43,082 nt of DNA from NCBI RefSeq assembly GCF_030733545.1, contig NZ_JASHIU010000017.1, positions 1 to 43,082 of the forward strand. Reading direction: 5' to 3'. Shown one piece after another: positions 21,980-31,122 of the stretch. The translations under genes were made by a program, and so were the position numbers. This stretch comes from Oceanicaulis sp. MMSF_3324. Lineage in GTDB: Bacteria; Pseudomonadota; Alphaproteobacteria; Caulobacterales; Maricaulaceae. The notes under the pieces were generated by a model. It did no database searches, was not told the origin of the DNA, and saw only the letters and a list, made by a program, of their open reading frames with translations. How positions within the stretch are numbered: the stretch's first letter is position 1; every line of letters starts with the position of its first letter.

Positions 21980-21997
21980 GTGCTACAACTGTCGCAC
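21980..21997. promoter_or_regulatory. putative BlaI-type operator
   Basis: GTGCTACAACTGTCGCAC has dyad symmetry of the form GTGC-N-ACA-NN-TGT-N-GCAC (14 of 18 positions paired). BlaI/MecI operators characteristically have an ACA-NN-TGT-type core. It lies 19 bases upstream of the repressor start and in the divergent promoter region with the ELM1 gene. A smaller dyad, TGAC-N4-GTCA, sits at 22003-22014. Confidence 0.6.
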
Positions 21998-22040
21998 TAT
22001 TCTGACAAACGTCAACTCACATTCGTTCAAACCGCCCTTC

Positions 22041-22982
22041 ATGCTTGACGCTGCAGGCATTCCGATCACGATGACGGGTATGGAAACACGCTCATGCATT
22101 GTGGTGTCCGACGGGCGTCGGGGCATTGAAAATCAGGCGCTTGGCCTGGCCGAAGCCGTGGGGCGACTGACGCCTCTGCAAACCCTGCCCATCCATGTGC
22201 CGCGCACGGGCGAATTGCCGGACGCCGGCATGATCGAGCCTGACCTGTGGATCGGCTGCGGCCGGGCGGCGGTGCGGGCGGCCTCATTGCATCGCAAGCA
22301 ATGGCGCCGGACGCGCTTTGTCTATGTGCAGAAGCCGCGCAGCCATGCCGATCTGTTTGATCTGATCATCGCGCCCCGACATGACCGGATGCGCGGGCCG
22401 AAAGTGCTCAACATCCTGGGCTCGCCCAATCGCATCACGCCCCAACGCCTGAATGAAGGCGCCAGCACGTTTGCAGATCGGCTGGAAGCCCTGCCCGGCC
22501 CGCAGGCTGCGATCCTGATTGGCGGGGACAGCAAGCATCACCGCTTCACCGACGCCGCCTGCACGCACCTGTTGGAGGAGGTGGATACAATCCGTCGGCA
22601 GGCCGGCTCGCTCATGATCACGGTCTCCCGCCGCACGCCCGATACGCTGACCCGGGCCCTGCGCGAACGCTATGCTCAGGCCGAGCGCGTCTGGTTTCAC
22701 GAGGGCGACGGCCCCAACCCCTATTTCGCCTTCCTGTCATCGGCGGACTGGATCTGCGTGACTGAAGACTCCACCAACATGCTGTGTGAAGCTGCGGCCA
22801 CAGGCGCGCCGGTCTATCGGCTGGGCGTTGACGGCGATCCGGGCAAGTTTCGCCATCTTTATGCGGGACTTGAGGGCGCGGGCGCCGTGCGGCCCTATCT
22901 GGGCCGGCTCGAGAGCTGGGACTACGAACCGCTTCACGAAACCGACAGAGCAGCGCAAGCCGTGCTTGAAATCCTCACCTAG
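22041..22982 (+). CDS. ELM1 family protein (mitochondrial fission ELM1-like)
   Basis: A protein of about 313 residues of the ELM1/GT-B-like family found in alphaproteobacteria and plant mitochondria. Visible family features are VVSDGRRGIENQALGLAEAVG at the N-terminus, WIGCGRAAV, FVYVQKPRSHADLFDLIIAPRHD, ILIGGDSKHH and CVTEDSTNMLCEAAATGAPVY near the end. The plant homologue recruits dynamin to mitochondria; the bacterial function is unknown and may be a glycosyltransferase-like activity. The start is uncertain: ATGs at 22041, 22071 and 22080 are in frame, none with a clear ribosome-binding site. Homology begins just after 22080. The gene is divergent from blaI. Confidence 0.85.
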   Translation: MLDAAGIPITMTGMETRSCIVVSDGRRGIENQALGLAEAVGRLTPLQTLPIHVPRTGELPDAGMIEPDLWIGCGRAAVRAASLHRKQWRRTRFVYVQKPRSHADLFDLIIAPRHDRMRGPKVLNILGSPNRITPQRLNEGASTFADRLEALPGPQAAILIGGDSKHHRFTDAACTHLLEEVDTIRRQAGSLMITVSRRTPDTLTRALRERYAQAERVWFHEGDGPNPYFAFLSSADWICVTEDSTNMLCEAAATGAPVYRLGVDGDPGKFRHLYAGLEGAGAVRPYLGRLESWDYEPLHETDRAAQAVLEILT

Positions 22983-23087
22983 GAAGGCGACATCAGGGGC
23001 GATCAGATACACCCGCCTGCGCGCCGCCCGACTCAGGGCCCCGAATCTGGGCACTGTGCGCGGCCAACACAAACGAAGGAGCCGGCC

Positions 23088-24065
23088 ATGGCCGAGACCC
23101 GCCACGCCAAGCTTGTCATCATCGGTTCCGGCTCCGCCGGTTACACCGCCGCGATCTATGCCGCGCGCGCCATGCTGGAGCCGCTGCTGATCTCGGGCAT
23201 GCAGCCGGGCGGTCAGCTGACCATCACCACCGATGTGGAGAACTATCCCGGCTTCGCCGACCCCATCCAGGGCCCCTGGCTGATGGAGCAGATGAAGGCG
23301 CAGGCGGAAAACATGGGCACGGCTTTCGCCGATGACCTGATTGTCGAGGCCGATCTCAGCGCGCGCCCCTACACGCTCAAGGGCGATAGCGGCAACATCT
23401 ACACCGCCGACGCCGTGGTGATCGCCACCGGCGCCAGCGCAAAATGGCTGGGCCTGGACAGCGAGCAGGAATACCAGGGCTATGGCGTGTCCGCCTGCGC
23501 CACCTGCGATGGGTTCTTCTACCGCGATCGCGAAGTCTTTGTGGTCGGCGGCGGCAACACCGCGGTCGAGGAAGCGCTGTTCCTGACTAATTTCGCCTCC
23601 AAGGTCACGCTGGTGCATCGCCGCGATTCCCTGCGCGCGGAAAAGATCATGCAGGACCGCCTGTTCAACCACCCCAAGGTCGAAGTGGTCTGGGACAGCG
23701 TGCTTGAAGAGGTGACGGGCGAAGACAAGCCTGTGAAAGCGGTGACCGGCGTCAAGCTCAAGAACGTCAAGACCGGTGACGTCACCGAGCACAAGGCTGA
23801 CGGCGTCTTCATCGCCATTGGCCACGCCCCGGCGACCGAGCTGTTCACCGGCCAGCTGGAAACCAAGGAAGGCGGCTATCTGGTCACTGCGTCGGATTCC
23901 ACGGCCACCTCCATTCCCGGAGTGTTCGCCGCTGGCGATGTGACCGACGACAAATACCGTCAGGCGATCACCGCAGCCGGCATGGGCTGCATGGCGGCGC
24001 TGGAAGCCGAACGTTACCTGGCGGCGCTCGATGCAGCGCGCGACAAGGCGTCTGACGCAGCGTAA
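23088..24065 (+). CDS. trxB: thioredoxin reductase TrxB
   Basis: A 325-residue FAD and NADPH-dependent reductase that keeps thioredoxin reduced. The FAD site [16 protein letters not shown] is near the N-terminus, the redox disulfide CATC is at Cys137-Cys140, and the NADPH site is [15 protein letters not shown]. The second FAD motif [23 protein letters not shown] is near the C-terminus. All catalytic features of low-molecular-weight bacterial TrxB are present. AAGGAG lies six bases before the ATG. No thioredoxin gene is adjacent. The LysR regulator three genes downstream is a common neighbour in some alphaproteobacteria but need not regulate it. Confidence 0.97.
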   Translation: MAETRHAKLVIIGSGSAGYTAAIYAARAMLEPLLISGMQPGGQLTITTDVENYPGFADPIQGPWLMEQMKAQAENMGTAFADDLIVEADLSARPYTLKGDSGNIYTADAVVIATGASAKWLGLDSEQEYQGYGVSACATCDGFFYRDREVFVVGGGNTAVEEALFLTNFASKVTLVHRRDSLRAEKIMQDRLFNHPKVEVVWDSVLEEVTGEDKPVKAVTGVKLKNVKTGDVTEHKADGVFIAIGHAPATELFTGQLETKEGGYLVTASDSTATSIPGVFAAGDVTDDKYRQAITAAGMGCMAALEAERYLAALDAARDKASDAA

Positions 24066-24113
24066 CCGGTTCTTCACTTGGCGGGGCGCAGCCCGGGCGT
24101 TACACAATAGCGT

Positions 24114-24836
24114 ATGAGCACCAAGACTGCGCCCCCCGCCCTCGCCCTGTCCAATTTGCATTTCGCCTATACGCGCCGTCAGCCCGACGTCATCGCGATC
24201 GAGGCCTTGCGCGTCGAGGCCGGTGAGCGGATTTTCCTGCGCGGTCCCAGCGGGTCGGGCAAGTCCACGCTCCTGGGGCTGATTTCGGGCATTCTCGAGC
24301 CTCGCTCGGGTGAGGTGGAGATTCTGGGTCAGGCGATGCAGACCCTGTTCTCATCCCGTCGCGACGCTTTCCGGGCGGCCCATCTGGGCGTCATCTTCCA
24401 GATGTTCAACCTGCTGCCCTATCTGCCGGTGGGCGAGAACGTCATGCTGCCCTGTCGCTTCTCCGAAGAACGCGCGAAACAGGCGCAGGCTGCAGGCGGC
24501 GAACAGGCTGAGGCGCGGCGGCTCCTGGAACGTCTGGGTCTCGATGCCAAAGAGGTCTGGTCCCAGCGCGCCTCCAATCTCAGCGTCGGCCAGCAACAAC
24601 GCGTCGCCGCCGCACGCGCCCTGATCGGCAAGCCGGGCCTGATCCTGGCCGATGAGCCCACCTCGGCGCTGGACGCGGACAGCCGCGACGCCTTCATCTC
24701 GCTTCTGAAAGAGGAATGCACGGCGTCAGGCGCGGCGCTTCTGTTCGTCAGCCATGATGGCGGGCTGGCGGACCAGTTCGACCGCGCGCTTGATCTTCAG
24801 ACCATCAACACCGCCAGCGTGAAGGAGACGGTCTGA
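24114..24836 (+). CDS. ABC transporter ATP-binding protein (LolD/MacB type)
   Basis: A 240-residue ATPase. Walker A is GPSGSGKSTL, the Q-loop is GVIFQMFNLLPYLPV, the signature is NLSVGQQQRVAAARAL, and Walker B is GLILADEPTSALD followed by the H-loop SHDGG. The LLPYLPVGENVMLP stretch is characteristic of the LolD/FtsE/MacB group that works with FtsX-like permeases rather than of importers. Its stop overlaps the permease start (TGATG). It probably powers extraction or export at the inner membrane instead of substrate import. Confidence 0.93.
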   Translation: MSTKTAPPALALSNLHFAYTRRQPDVIAIEALRVEAGERIFLRGPSGSGKSTLLGLISGILEPRSGEVEILGQAMQTLFSSRRDAFRAAHLGVIFQMFNLLPYLPVGENVMLPCRFSEERAKQAQAAGGEQAEARRLLERLGLDAKEVWSQRASNLSVGQQQRVAAARALIGKPGLILADEPTSALDADSRDAFISLLKEECTASGAALLFVSHDGGLADQFDRALDLQTINTASVKETV

Positions 24837-26095
24837 TGGCGCGCCTTCCCATCCTCAATCTCGCCTTGCGTTCGATTGGCAATCGCCGCGCCACCGCCAT
24901 CCTGACCGTCTTGACCGTCGCCATTTCGGTGATGTTGTTTCTCGGCGTCGAAAAAGTGCGCCATGGCGCGCGGGAAAGCTTTGAGAACACGATCTCGGGC
25001 GTCGACCTGATCGTCGGGGCGCGATCGAGCCCTGTGAACCTGTTGCTCTATTCGGTGTTTCACATTGGCAACGCCACCAACAACATCACCTGGGAAAGCT
25101 ATGAGACCGTGGCCAGCGCGCCGGGCGTGGCCTGGACCGTACCCATCAGCCTGGGCGATTCCCATCGCGGTCATCGGGTGATCGGCTCGACCCCGGGCCT
25201 GTTCGAACACTACGAATATGGCGGCGGACGCACGCTTGAATTCGCCAGCGGCGAGCCCTTTGACGATCTGTTCGACGCCGTCATCGGCGCGACGGTCGCG
25301 CGGGAGCTGGGCTATCAGACCGGGGATTCGATCGTCGTCGCCCACGGCATGGGCGAGGTCGGTTTTGTCGAGCATGACAACAACCCCTTCACCGTGGTGG
25401 GCGTGCTCGCCCCCACTGGAACGCCGCTGGACCAGTCCGTCATGGTGACGCTGGAGGCCATCGAGGCGATCCATATGGGCGGCGCCACAGGGTCCGGCGC
25501 GACCGTGCCCGCCGAACAGCTGCGCGAAATGGACCTGACGCCCGATCAGCTCACCGCGTTTTATGTGGGGCTGAACAGCCCGGTCGCCGCCCTGCGCCTG
25601 CAACGCGCGATCAACACCTATCCCGATGAGCCGCTGCAGGCGGTGATCCCCGGCGTGGCGTTGTCACAGCTGTGGAGCATTGTCGGGGTCGCCGAGCGGA
25701 CGCTGGCGGCGGTGGCCGCCTTTGTCGTGCTGACCGGCCTTGTCTCGATCCTCACGGCCATCCTGACGAGCCTGAATGAACGCCGGCGCGAAATGGCCAT
25801 CCTGCGCGCCCTGGGGGCCCGCCCCCACCATGTCTTTGTGCTGTTGGTCGCCGAAGCGGCGCTTGTCGCGCTGGCGGGCGCCGTCATCGGCACGCTCGCC
25901 ACCTATGGCGCGCTCAACATGCTGGCGCCGCTCCTGGAGGCGCGGTTCGGTCTTGTCTTGCCCGGTTTGGCGCCGGGACTTTACGATTTGGCCATTGTCG
26001 GCGCCGTTACTGGGGCCGCCGCCGTGCTGGGCTTTTTCCCAGCCTGGCGAGCGTATCGCAATTCGCTCGCAGACGGCATGACGATCAGATTGTAG
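24836..26095 (+). CDS. FtsX/MacB-like ABC permease
   Basis: A 419-residue permease with the type VII topology. One N-terminal membrane helix (ATAILTVLTVAISVMLFLGV) is followed by a large periplasmic domain (about 45-285). Three C-terminal helices then make the FtsX domain (VAAFVVLTGLVSILTAIL, VFVLLVAEAALVALAGAVIG, DLAIVGAVTGAAAVLGFF). The periplasmic part has the blocks VDLIVGARSSPVNLLLYSVFHIGNATNNITW, which I associate with permeases often encoded near DUF2796/DUF3299 genes in metal-responsive loci of other proteobacteria. Those partner genes are absent here. Substrate unknown. It forms an operon with the ATPase and perhaps the LysR gene ten bases later. Confidence 0.88.
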   Translation: MARLPILNLALRSIGNRRATAILTVLTVAISVMLFLGVEKVRHGARESFENTISGVDLIVGARSSPVNLLLYSVFHIGNATNNITWESYETVASAPGVAWTVPISLGDSHRGHRVIGSTPGLFEHYEYGGGRTLEFASGEPFDDLFDAVIGATVARELGYQTGDSIVVAHGMGEVGFVEHDNNPFTVVGVLAPTGTPLDQSVMVTLEAIEAIHMGGATGSGATVPAEQLREMDLTPDQLTAFYVGLNSPVAALRLQRAINTYPDEPLQAVIPGVALSQLWSIVGVAERTLAAVAAFVVLTGLVSILTAILTSLNERRREMAILRALGARPHHVFVLLVAEAALVALAGAVIGTLATYGALNMLAPLLEARFGLVLPGLAPGLYDLAIVGAVTGAAAVLGFFPAWRAYRNSLADGMTIRL

Positions 26096-26105
26096 AAGGC
26101 CCGAC

Positions 26106-27002
26106 ATGGACTGGGACAAGCTCAAAACCTTCCACGCTGCGGCGGAGGTCGGGTCACTGACGGGAGCGGCGGAGTCGCTCGCCCTGTCGCAATCCGCCGT
26201 CAGCCGTCAGATCTCGGCGCTGGAAGGCGAGCTGGGCGTGAAGCTGTTTCATCGCCACACTCGCGGCCTTCTCCTGACCGAGCCGGGCCGGGTCCTGTTT
26301 GAAGCCAGCAAGGATGTGGCGGGCAAGATCGCGCTCGCCGAAGCCAATGTGCTCGATTGCCGGGACGAGCCCAGCGGACTGCTGCGCGTCACCGCGCCCA
26401 CCGCCATGGGCGCGACCTGGCTGGCGCCGCGTCTGGCGCGGTTCAATGCGCTCTTCCCCCAGATCCGGGTGCGGCTTCTGCTGGTGGATCACGAGCTCGA
26501 CATTTCCAATCTGGAAGCGGATGTGGCGCTGCGCCCCTGGGCGGCGACCCAGAACGACCTGATCCAGCGCAAGCTGATGGTGGTGGACCAGCACCTGTAC
26601 GCGTCCGAAGCCTATATCGAGCGCAAGGGCGCGCCCGAAAACTTTGAGGATCTCGACCGGCATGACTTTGTCGGATACGGGCCGCGCAATCTCGCCCCGA
26701 TCCCCAATCTGAACTGGCATCTCGATCTCGGACGCGAGCCAGGCGACAAGCCACGTGAAGCGCTGGCCGAAGCCAGCACCATTCACGGCATGATGCGCCT
26801 GGCCGAGGCCGGGCTGGGTCTGGTGGGCCTGCCCGACTATGTGGCGCGCGAGAATGACCGCCTCAAACGCCTGTTCGAGGCCATCGAGGGCCCGCCTTTC
26901 GAGGTCTATCTCATTTTTCCCGAAGAATTACGCGCGTCGCGCCGGGTCAAAGCCTTCCGTGATTTCATCATGGAAGAGGTCAAACTCTGGCGAGACGAGT
27001 AA
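26106..27002 (+). CDS. LysR family transcriptional regulator
   Basis: A 298-residue LysR-type regulator. The winged helix is at the N-terminus (WDKLKTFHAAAEVGSLTGAAESLALSQSAVSRQISALEGELG), with the characteristic linker helix after it. The effector-binding domain starts at about residue 90 (GLLRVTAPTAMGATWLAPRL). It is ten bases after the permease and preceded by AAGG, so it may belong to that operon. LysR genes usually control a divergent neighbour, but here the neighbours are on the same strand, so the targets are unknown. Confidence 0.93.
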   Translation: MDWDKLKTFHAAAEVGSLTGAAESLALSQSAVSRQISALEGELGVKLFHRHTRGLLLTEPGRVLFEASKDVAGKIALAEANVLDCRDEPSGLLRVTAPTAMGATWLAPRLARFNALFPQIRVRLLLVDHELDISNLEADVALRPWAATQNDLIQRKLMVVDQHLYASEAYIERKGAPENFEDLDRHDFVGYGPRNLAPIPNLNWHLDLGREPGDKPREALAEASTIHGMMRLAEAGLGLVGLPDYVARENDRLKRLFEAIEGPPFEVYLIFPEELRASRRVKAFRDFIMEEVKLWRDE

Positions 27003-27113
27003 TTTCGTCCCGTTTCGAGACGGTTTGAGCCAATTGCGACAGCAATGCGGCAAGGAGCTGACGCAATTGTTGCAGGCCCGCAAAAACGCATAGCGGCTAT
27101 GGCGAAGGGGCTG

Positions 27114-27142
27114 TTGTCCCGCCTGCGCGAAAGGGGCATATA
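27114..27142 (+). promoter_or_regulatory. candidate promoter of the sRNA locus
   Basis: TTGTCC (27114-27119) and CATATA (27137-27142) are 17 bases apart. Transcription would begin near 27150, just before the first CUCCUCC hairpin. The boxes are imperfect for RpoD and could also be read by a heat-shock-type sigma factor. The rest of 27003-27150 contains no gene; a GGGGC-ATATA-GCCCC hairpin overlaps the -10. Confidence 0.4.
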
Positions 27143-27149
27143 GCCCCCC

Positions 27150-27261
27150 GACAGCGGGTGCTTCATCTGCTTTCCCCTTTTAGCGCATACCGTCTCCTCC
27201 CCGATTAGGTATGCTAAACTGAGCTGGTCACCGCGGATGCGGGGCCAGCTCTTTTCTTTTT
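27150..27261 (+). ncRNA. candidate sRNA 1 with anti-Shine-Dalgarno loop
   Basis: The first hairpin has stem TTTAG-(CG bulge)-CATACC (27179-27191) paired with GGTATG-CTAAA (27208-27218). Its 16-base loop (27192-27207) displays CUCCUCCCC, complementary to the Shine-Dalgarno sequence. Three bases later a GC-rich hairpin (27221-27251) followed by TTTTCTTTTT ends the RNA. This layout resembles the CCUCCUCCC-loop sRNAs of alphaproteobacteria (CcsR or 'cuckoo' type in Rhodobacter). The 5' end near 27150 is set by the candidate promoter and is uncertain. I infer a trans-acting, stress-related regulator or a decoy that binds SD sequences or a CU-binding protein. Confidence 0.6.
27221..27261 (+). terminator. 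Rho-independent terminator of sRNA 1
   Basis: GAGCTGG (27221-27227) pairs with CCAGCTC (27245-27251), and CCGC (27231-27234) with GCGG (27239-27242) forms the top of the stem around GGAT. A T-rich tail of ten bases follows immediately. Both parts of a canonical intrinsic terminator are present. Confidence 0.85.
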
Positions 27262-27292
27262 ATAGAAGGCTGTTTCAGCCGCTCCGAACGTC

Positions 27293-27369
27293 ATGGGCGT
27301 GCGCCTCCTCCCCCTCGTGCGCACGTCATAAAGAACCCCGCCAGTACAAGCGCTGGCGGGGTTTTTCTT
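27293..27369 (+). ncRNA. candidate sRNA 2 with anti-Shine-Dalgarno loop
   Basis: A second copy of the same architecture lies only 35 bases after the first terminator. CGTGCGC (27298-27304) pairs with GCGCACG (27319-27325), and the 14-base loop (27305-27318) shows CUCCUCCCCC. A terminator hairpin with T-tract follows. The stem sequence differs from sRNA 1 while the loop motif is kept, as expected for functional constraint on the loop. A short GGCTG-TTT-CAGCC hairpin (27268-27280) lies between the two units. Whether it has its own promoter or is read through from sRNA 1 is not clear. The 5' end is uncertain. Confidence 0.55.
27334..27366. terminator. bidirectional terminator, sRNA 2 and dps
   Basis: AACCCCGCCAG (27334-27344) and CTGGCGGGGTT (27353-27363) form a perfect 11-bp stem around an 8-base loop, with T's on the plus strand side and a shorter TTCTTT on the minus side. 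It can terminate sRNA 2 on the plus strand and dps (ending at 27393) on the minus strand. Confidence 0.9.
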
Positions 27370-27392
27370 GGTCGGTATGTGACGGGCGAGAC

Positions 27393-27860
27393 CTAGCCCA
27401 GCGTGGCGCGCAGCATCCAGGCCGTCTTCTCATGCTCGGTGATGCGTGGGGCGACCAGATCGGCCGTCGCCTCATCGCCATGCTCCTCGGCCAGCTTCAG
27501 CGCCTCGCGCGCGGTGCGCACGACCTGCTCATGGCCGGCCACCAGATTGGCGACCATGGTGTTGGCGTCCGGCGTGGCGCCGTCATGCTTGATCTTCGCC
27601 GCGGACGCCATTTCGTCATAGGAAATCGGCGCCAGCACGCCCAGCGCCCGGATCCGCTCGGCGATGTCGTCGGTTGCGGTCCACAACGCGGTGTACTGCT
27701 CCTCGAACATGGCGTGCAGATCGTGGAAGCGCGGACCGGTGACATTCCAGTGATAGGCGTGCGTCTTGAAATAGAGCGCATAGGTGTCCGCCAGCAGCGC
27801 CGTGACCGCCTTGGCCATGGTTTCGCGCTGTTCCTTGCTCAGACCCATATTGATGTCCAT
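27393..27860 (-). CDS. dps: Dps family DNA-protection/ferritin-like protein
   Basis: This 155-residue protein forms the Dps dodecamer that oxidises and stores iron and shields DNA under stress. The ferroxidase site, built across a dimer interface, is visible in YFKTHAYHWNVTGPRFHDLHAMFEEQY (conserved His, Asp and Glu). The Dps signature continues with DDIAERIRALG. The start at 27860 has AAAGGAGG six bases upstream; the in-frame start further upstream lacks one. The N-terminus is short, without a lysine-rich tail, so DNA binding may be weak. It faces the stress-type sRNA pair and shares a terminator with it. Confidence 0.93.
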   Translation of the reverse strand: MDINMGLSKEQRETMAKAVTALLADTYALYFKTHAYHWNVTGPRFHDLHAMFEEQYTALWTATDDIAERIRALGVLAPISYDEMASAAKIKHDGATPDANTMVANLVAGHEQVVRTAREALKLAEEHGDEATADLVAPRITEHEKTAWMLRATLG

Positions 27861-27955
27861 TGCCGCCTCCTTTGCGGTGAAACCCATACTTGGAATGTGG
27901 GGATGAAGCGCCCGAAACGCCAACTGAGTTTCTCGTCAGAAGCTATAGATTTTAT

Positions 27956-29221
<1,266 letters not shown>

Positions 29222-29761
29222 TCATGCCGACTTACGCTGCAATAAAACAAACCGAGTCACCAGCTGTGACGGCGCCTCGAGCGCGCGTTCGGCCACCCGC
29301 AATCCATAGGCCTGCGCCAGACCCGCCGGCCCCACGGCGCCCCAGCCCGGTTCGGACTCAGCTGCGATCGCGCTCAGGCCGGCAGTATTTGAAGCAAAAG
29401 CGCGCGTACGCAAGCGCTTGTCAGCGATATAACCGCCCAGCTGGGCCAGCGCCTTCTCATGACCGACCACGCCGGTCAGCGGGCCATCGTCATCCCTGCG
29501 GCGATACAGATCAAAGCTGACCGCAATCTCATGCTCGCCCAGCACGTCGGCCCAGCCCGCGTCCACGGCCTCGACCGTCTGCGTGATCGGCCCCGCGGCA
29601 CTGTCGATGGCGGCCACCGCATAACGCGCCGCGCCAGACCGCAACGCCTCAAGCACCGCTGTCAGATCCGGCTTGGGGTCGAGATGCGTGGGCTGGGGCG
29701 CCAGCGACAGCGCGGCCTGATGGGTGAAACTGCCTTCAGGGCCCAGATAGGCGGTCAACAT
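29222..29761 (-). CDS. prephenate dehydratase-like protein without ACT domain
   Basis: A 179-residue protein with the PDT fold only. It opens with AYLGPEGSFTHQAAL and closes with LVTRFVLLQ, which keeps the catalytic TRF. The central YAVAAIDSAAGPITQTVEAV corresponds to the usual VPIENS-EG region but is altered, and FASNTAGLSAIAAE stands for the substrate-binding segment. The C-terminal ACT domain that normally gives phenylalanine feedback is missing; the gene stops naturally. The start at ATG 29761 is preferred over a GTG 27 bases upstream. It precedes the aminotransferase gene. It could be a prephenate or arogenate dehydratase, or a degenerate paralogue. Confidence 0.75.
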   Translation of the reverse strand: MLTAYLGPEGSFTHQAALSLAPQPTHLDPKPDLTAVLEALRSGAARYAVAAIDSAAGPITQTVEAVDAGWADVLGEHEIAVSFDLYRRRDDDGPLTGVVGHEKALAQLGGYIADKRLRTRAFASNTAGLSAIAAESEPGWGAVGPAGLAQAYGLRVAERALEAPSQLVTRFVLLQRKSA

Positions 29762-29942
29762 GGCGGCATCCTCGACGAGTTCGGCCACAGCCTACGCCCC
29801 TGTCAGGCGCGAACAAGCGCCTTGCCCGCAAATCATCACAATTGATCATGCCTGCGCCCGATTTGAGCCCCAGACGCGCCTTCAGCGCGCAGGACCGTCT
29901 CTTCATCGCAGGTTCAGAAAACCGCAATGGGGAGGCCGCATC

Positions 29943-30107
29943 ATGAAACACGACACATCCAGCGCCGGTCTGCTGGGGCTCTGCCTGGCCGCCCTGTGTC
30001 TGCTCGCCATCGGATGGACCCTGCACGCCGGACCGGCCAGTGCAGACTCCCTCTATCTCGCCAGCGACTCCTTTCACACCGCCGCGAACAACACAGTCTC
30101 TGACTGA
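29943..30107 (+). CDS. small secreted or membrane peptide, 54 aa
   Basis: A short open frame with a strong GGGGAGG eight bases before its ATG. The product has one hydrophobic segment (GLLGLCLAALCLLAIGWTL, residues ~10-28) followed by HAGPASADSLYLASDS, which looks like a signal peptide with a possible cleavage after ASA. The mature part would be only about 20 residues. I recognise no family. It lies 7-45 bases upstream of the TonB-like gene on the same strand, so the two may be cotranslated. Confidence 0.55.
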   Translation: MKHDTSSAGLLGLCLAALCLLAIGWTLHAGPASADSLYLASDSFHTAANNTVSD

Positions 30108-30150
30108 TTGGTGATTGAAAGCCCGGCGCAATGGCCTCATCTGTTGCGTC

Positions 30151-31122
30151 GTGAGCCTGTCCTCGACTTCGTCTTCCGCCCTCAGCCCTGACCGGCTCAG
30201 CGATGCGATGCGGCGCAGCCTGCCGTACATGCTGGCGCTCGGCCTTCATGGCGGCGCGCTGGCCTTCCTGATCAGCACCCCGCCCGGCGAATTGCTCCGG
30301 ATCCGCGGCGAGGTCGAGCGGCTGGATGTACGGTTCTACACCGTCAGTGCGCCCGATGCTGAAAGCGACGCGCAACTGGTGGAGCCGCCGCTGAACGAGG
30401 ACACGGAGCCATCAGGCGATGACGCGCCCGCGCCCGTGGTCGAGACCACGCCGGACGAACCGCCCGCCCCCGAACCCGAACCGGCTCCGGCAGAGCCTGA
30501 AGCGGCGCCTGCGCCGGACACAGACCCGGTCACGCTGTCTGAAGACGCCCCTGCATCACCGGCCGACGCAGAGTCGGGGCGCACCTCAAGCGGCGATGGC
30601 GACAGCCGTGTGTCCCGTCCGACGGCGCCGGCCGGAACCGGCGCTCCCATCACGACCACCCAGCAAAGACCGAACCCTGTGCGCAGCGCGCCGCCCCCGC
30701 CCAGCTTCGCGGATATTCTGGCGCGCGCCGAAACTCGGCTGGATCCGGATGATTTCCGGGTTGTTCTATCTCTGGGCGGCGTGCGTGGAACCGTGCAGGA
30801 AAGCTTTTGCCTGTCCTCCTCCGCCGCCAATCTGGACGCGGGCGATTGCCCGGACGGGCCGAACCCGAACACCCCCGAGCTGGCGCAATACGGCTTGCAG
30901 GGGCTGGGCGAGGAAGCCCCGGAATTCCTGGAGGATCTGGATCGCATGGAATTCCAGCTGCGCCAGCTCGGCGCCAATCCCTCCCAAGTTGACCGCATCA
31001 TGCTCGCCCTGCGCGAATCCCGGCGCGACGCCATCAACACGCCGGGCGTGAACCGCGCCATGCAGCGCGATGTGGACAACCGAACCGACAATCTGGGCAA
31101 TCTTATCCCCGATCAGGACTAG
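30151..31122 (+). CDS. TonB-like proline-rich membrane protein
   Basis: A protein of about 323 residues. One N-terminal hydrophobic helix (LPYMLALGLHGGALAFLIS) with a short cytoplasmic lead is followed by a long Pro/Glu/Ala/Asp-rich stretch (roughly TEPSGDDAPAPVVETTPDEP to PADAESG). A folded C-terminal part with a two-cysteine loop (SFCLSSSAANLDAGDC) follows. The N-terminal half looks like TonB or TolA, but the C-terminal TonB fold is not recognisable. The start is uncertain: GTG 30151 or ATG 30208, neither with a convincing ribosome-binding site. It is periplasmic and inner-membrane anchored; function unknown. Confidence 0.7.
   Translation: MSLSSTSSSALSPDRLSDAMRRSLPYMLALGLHGGALAFLISTPPGELLRIRGEVERLDVRFYTVSAPDAESDAQLVEPPLNEDTEPSGDDAPAPVVETTPDEPPAPEPEPAPAEPEAAPAPDTDPVTLSEDAPASPADAESGRTSSGDGDSRVSRPTAPAGTGAPITTTQQRPNPVRSAPPPPSFADILARAETRLDPDDFRVVLSLGGVRGTVQESFCLSSSAANLDAGDCPDGPNPNTPELAQYGLQGLGEEAPEFLEDLDRMEFQLRQLGANPSQVDRIMLALRESRRDAINTPGVNRAMQRDVDNRTDNLGNLIPDQD

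Noticed and set aside
27003-27393. A tRNA or a protein gene in the LysR-dps gap
   Set aside because: No cloverleaf or CCA end could be fitted and no frame has a convincing ribosome-binding site. The hairpin/terminator layout fits sRNAs instead.
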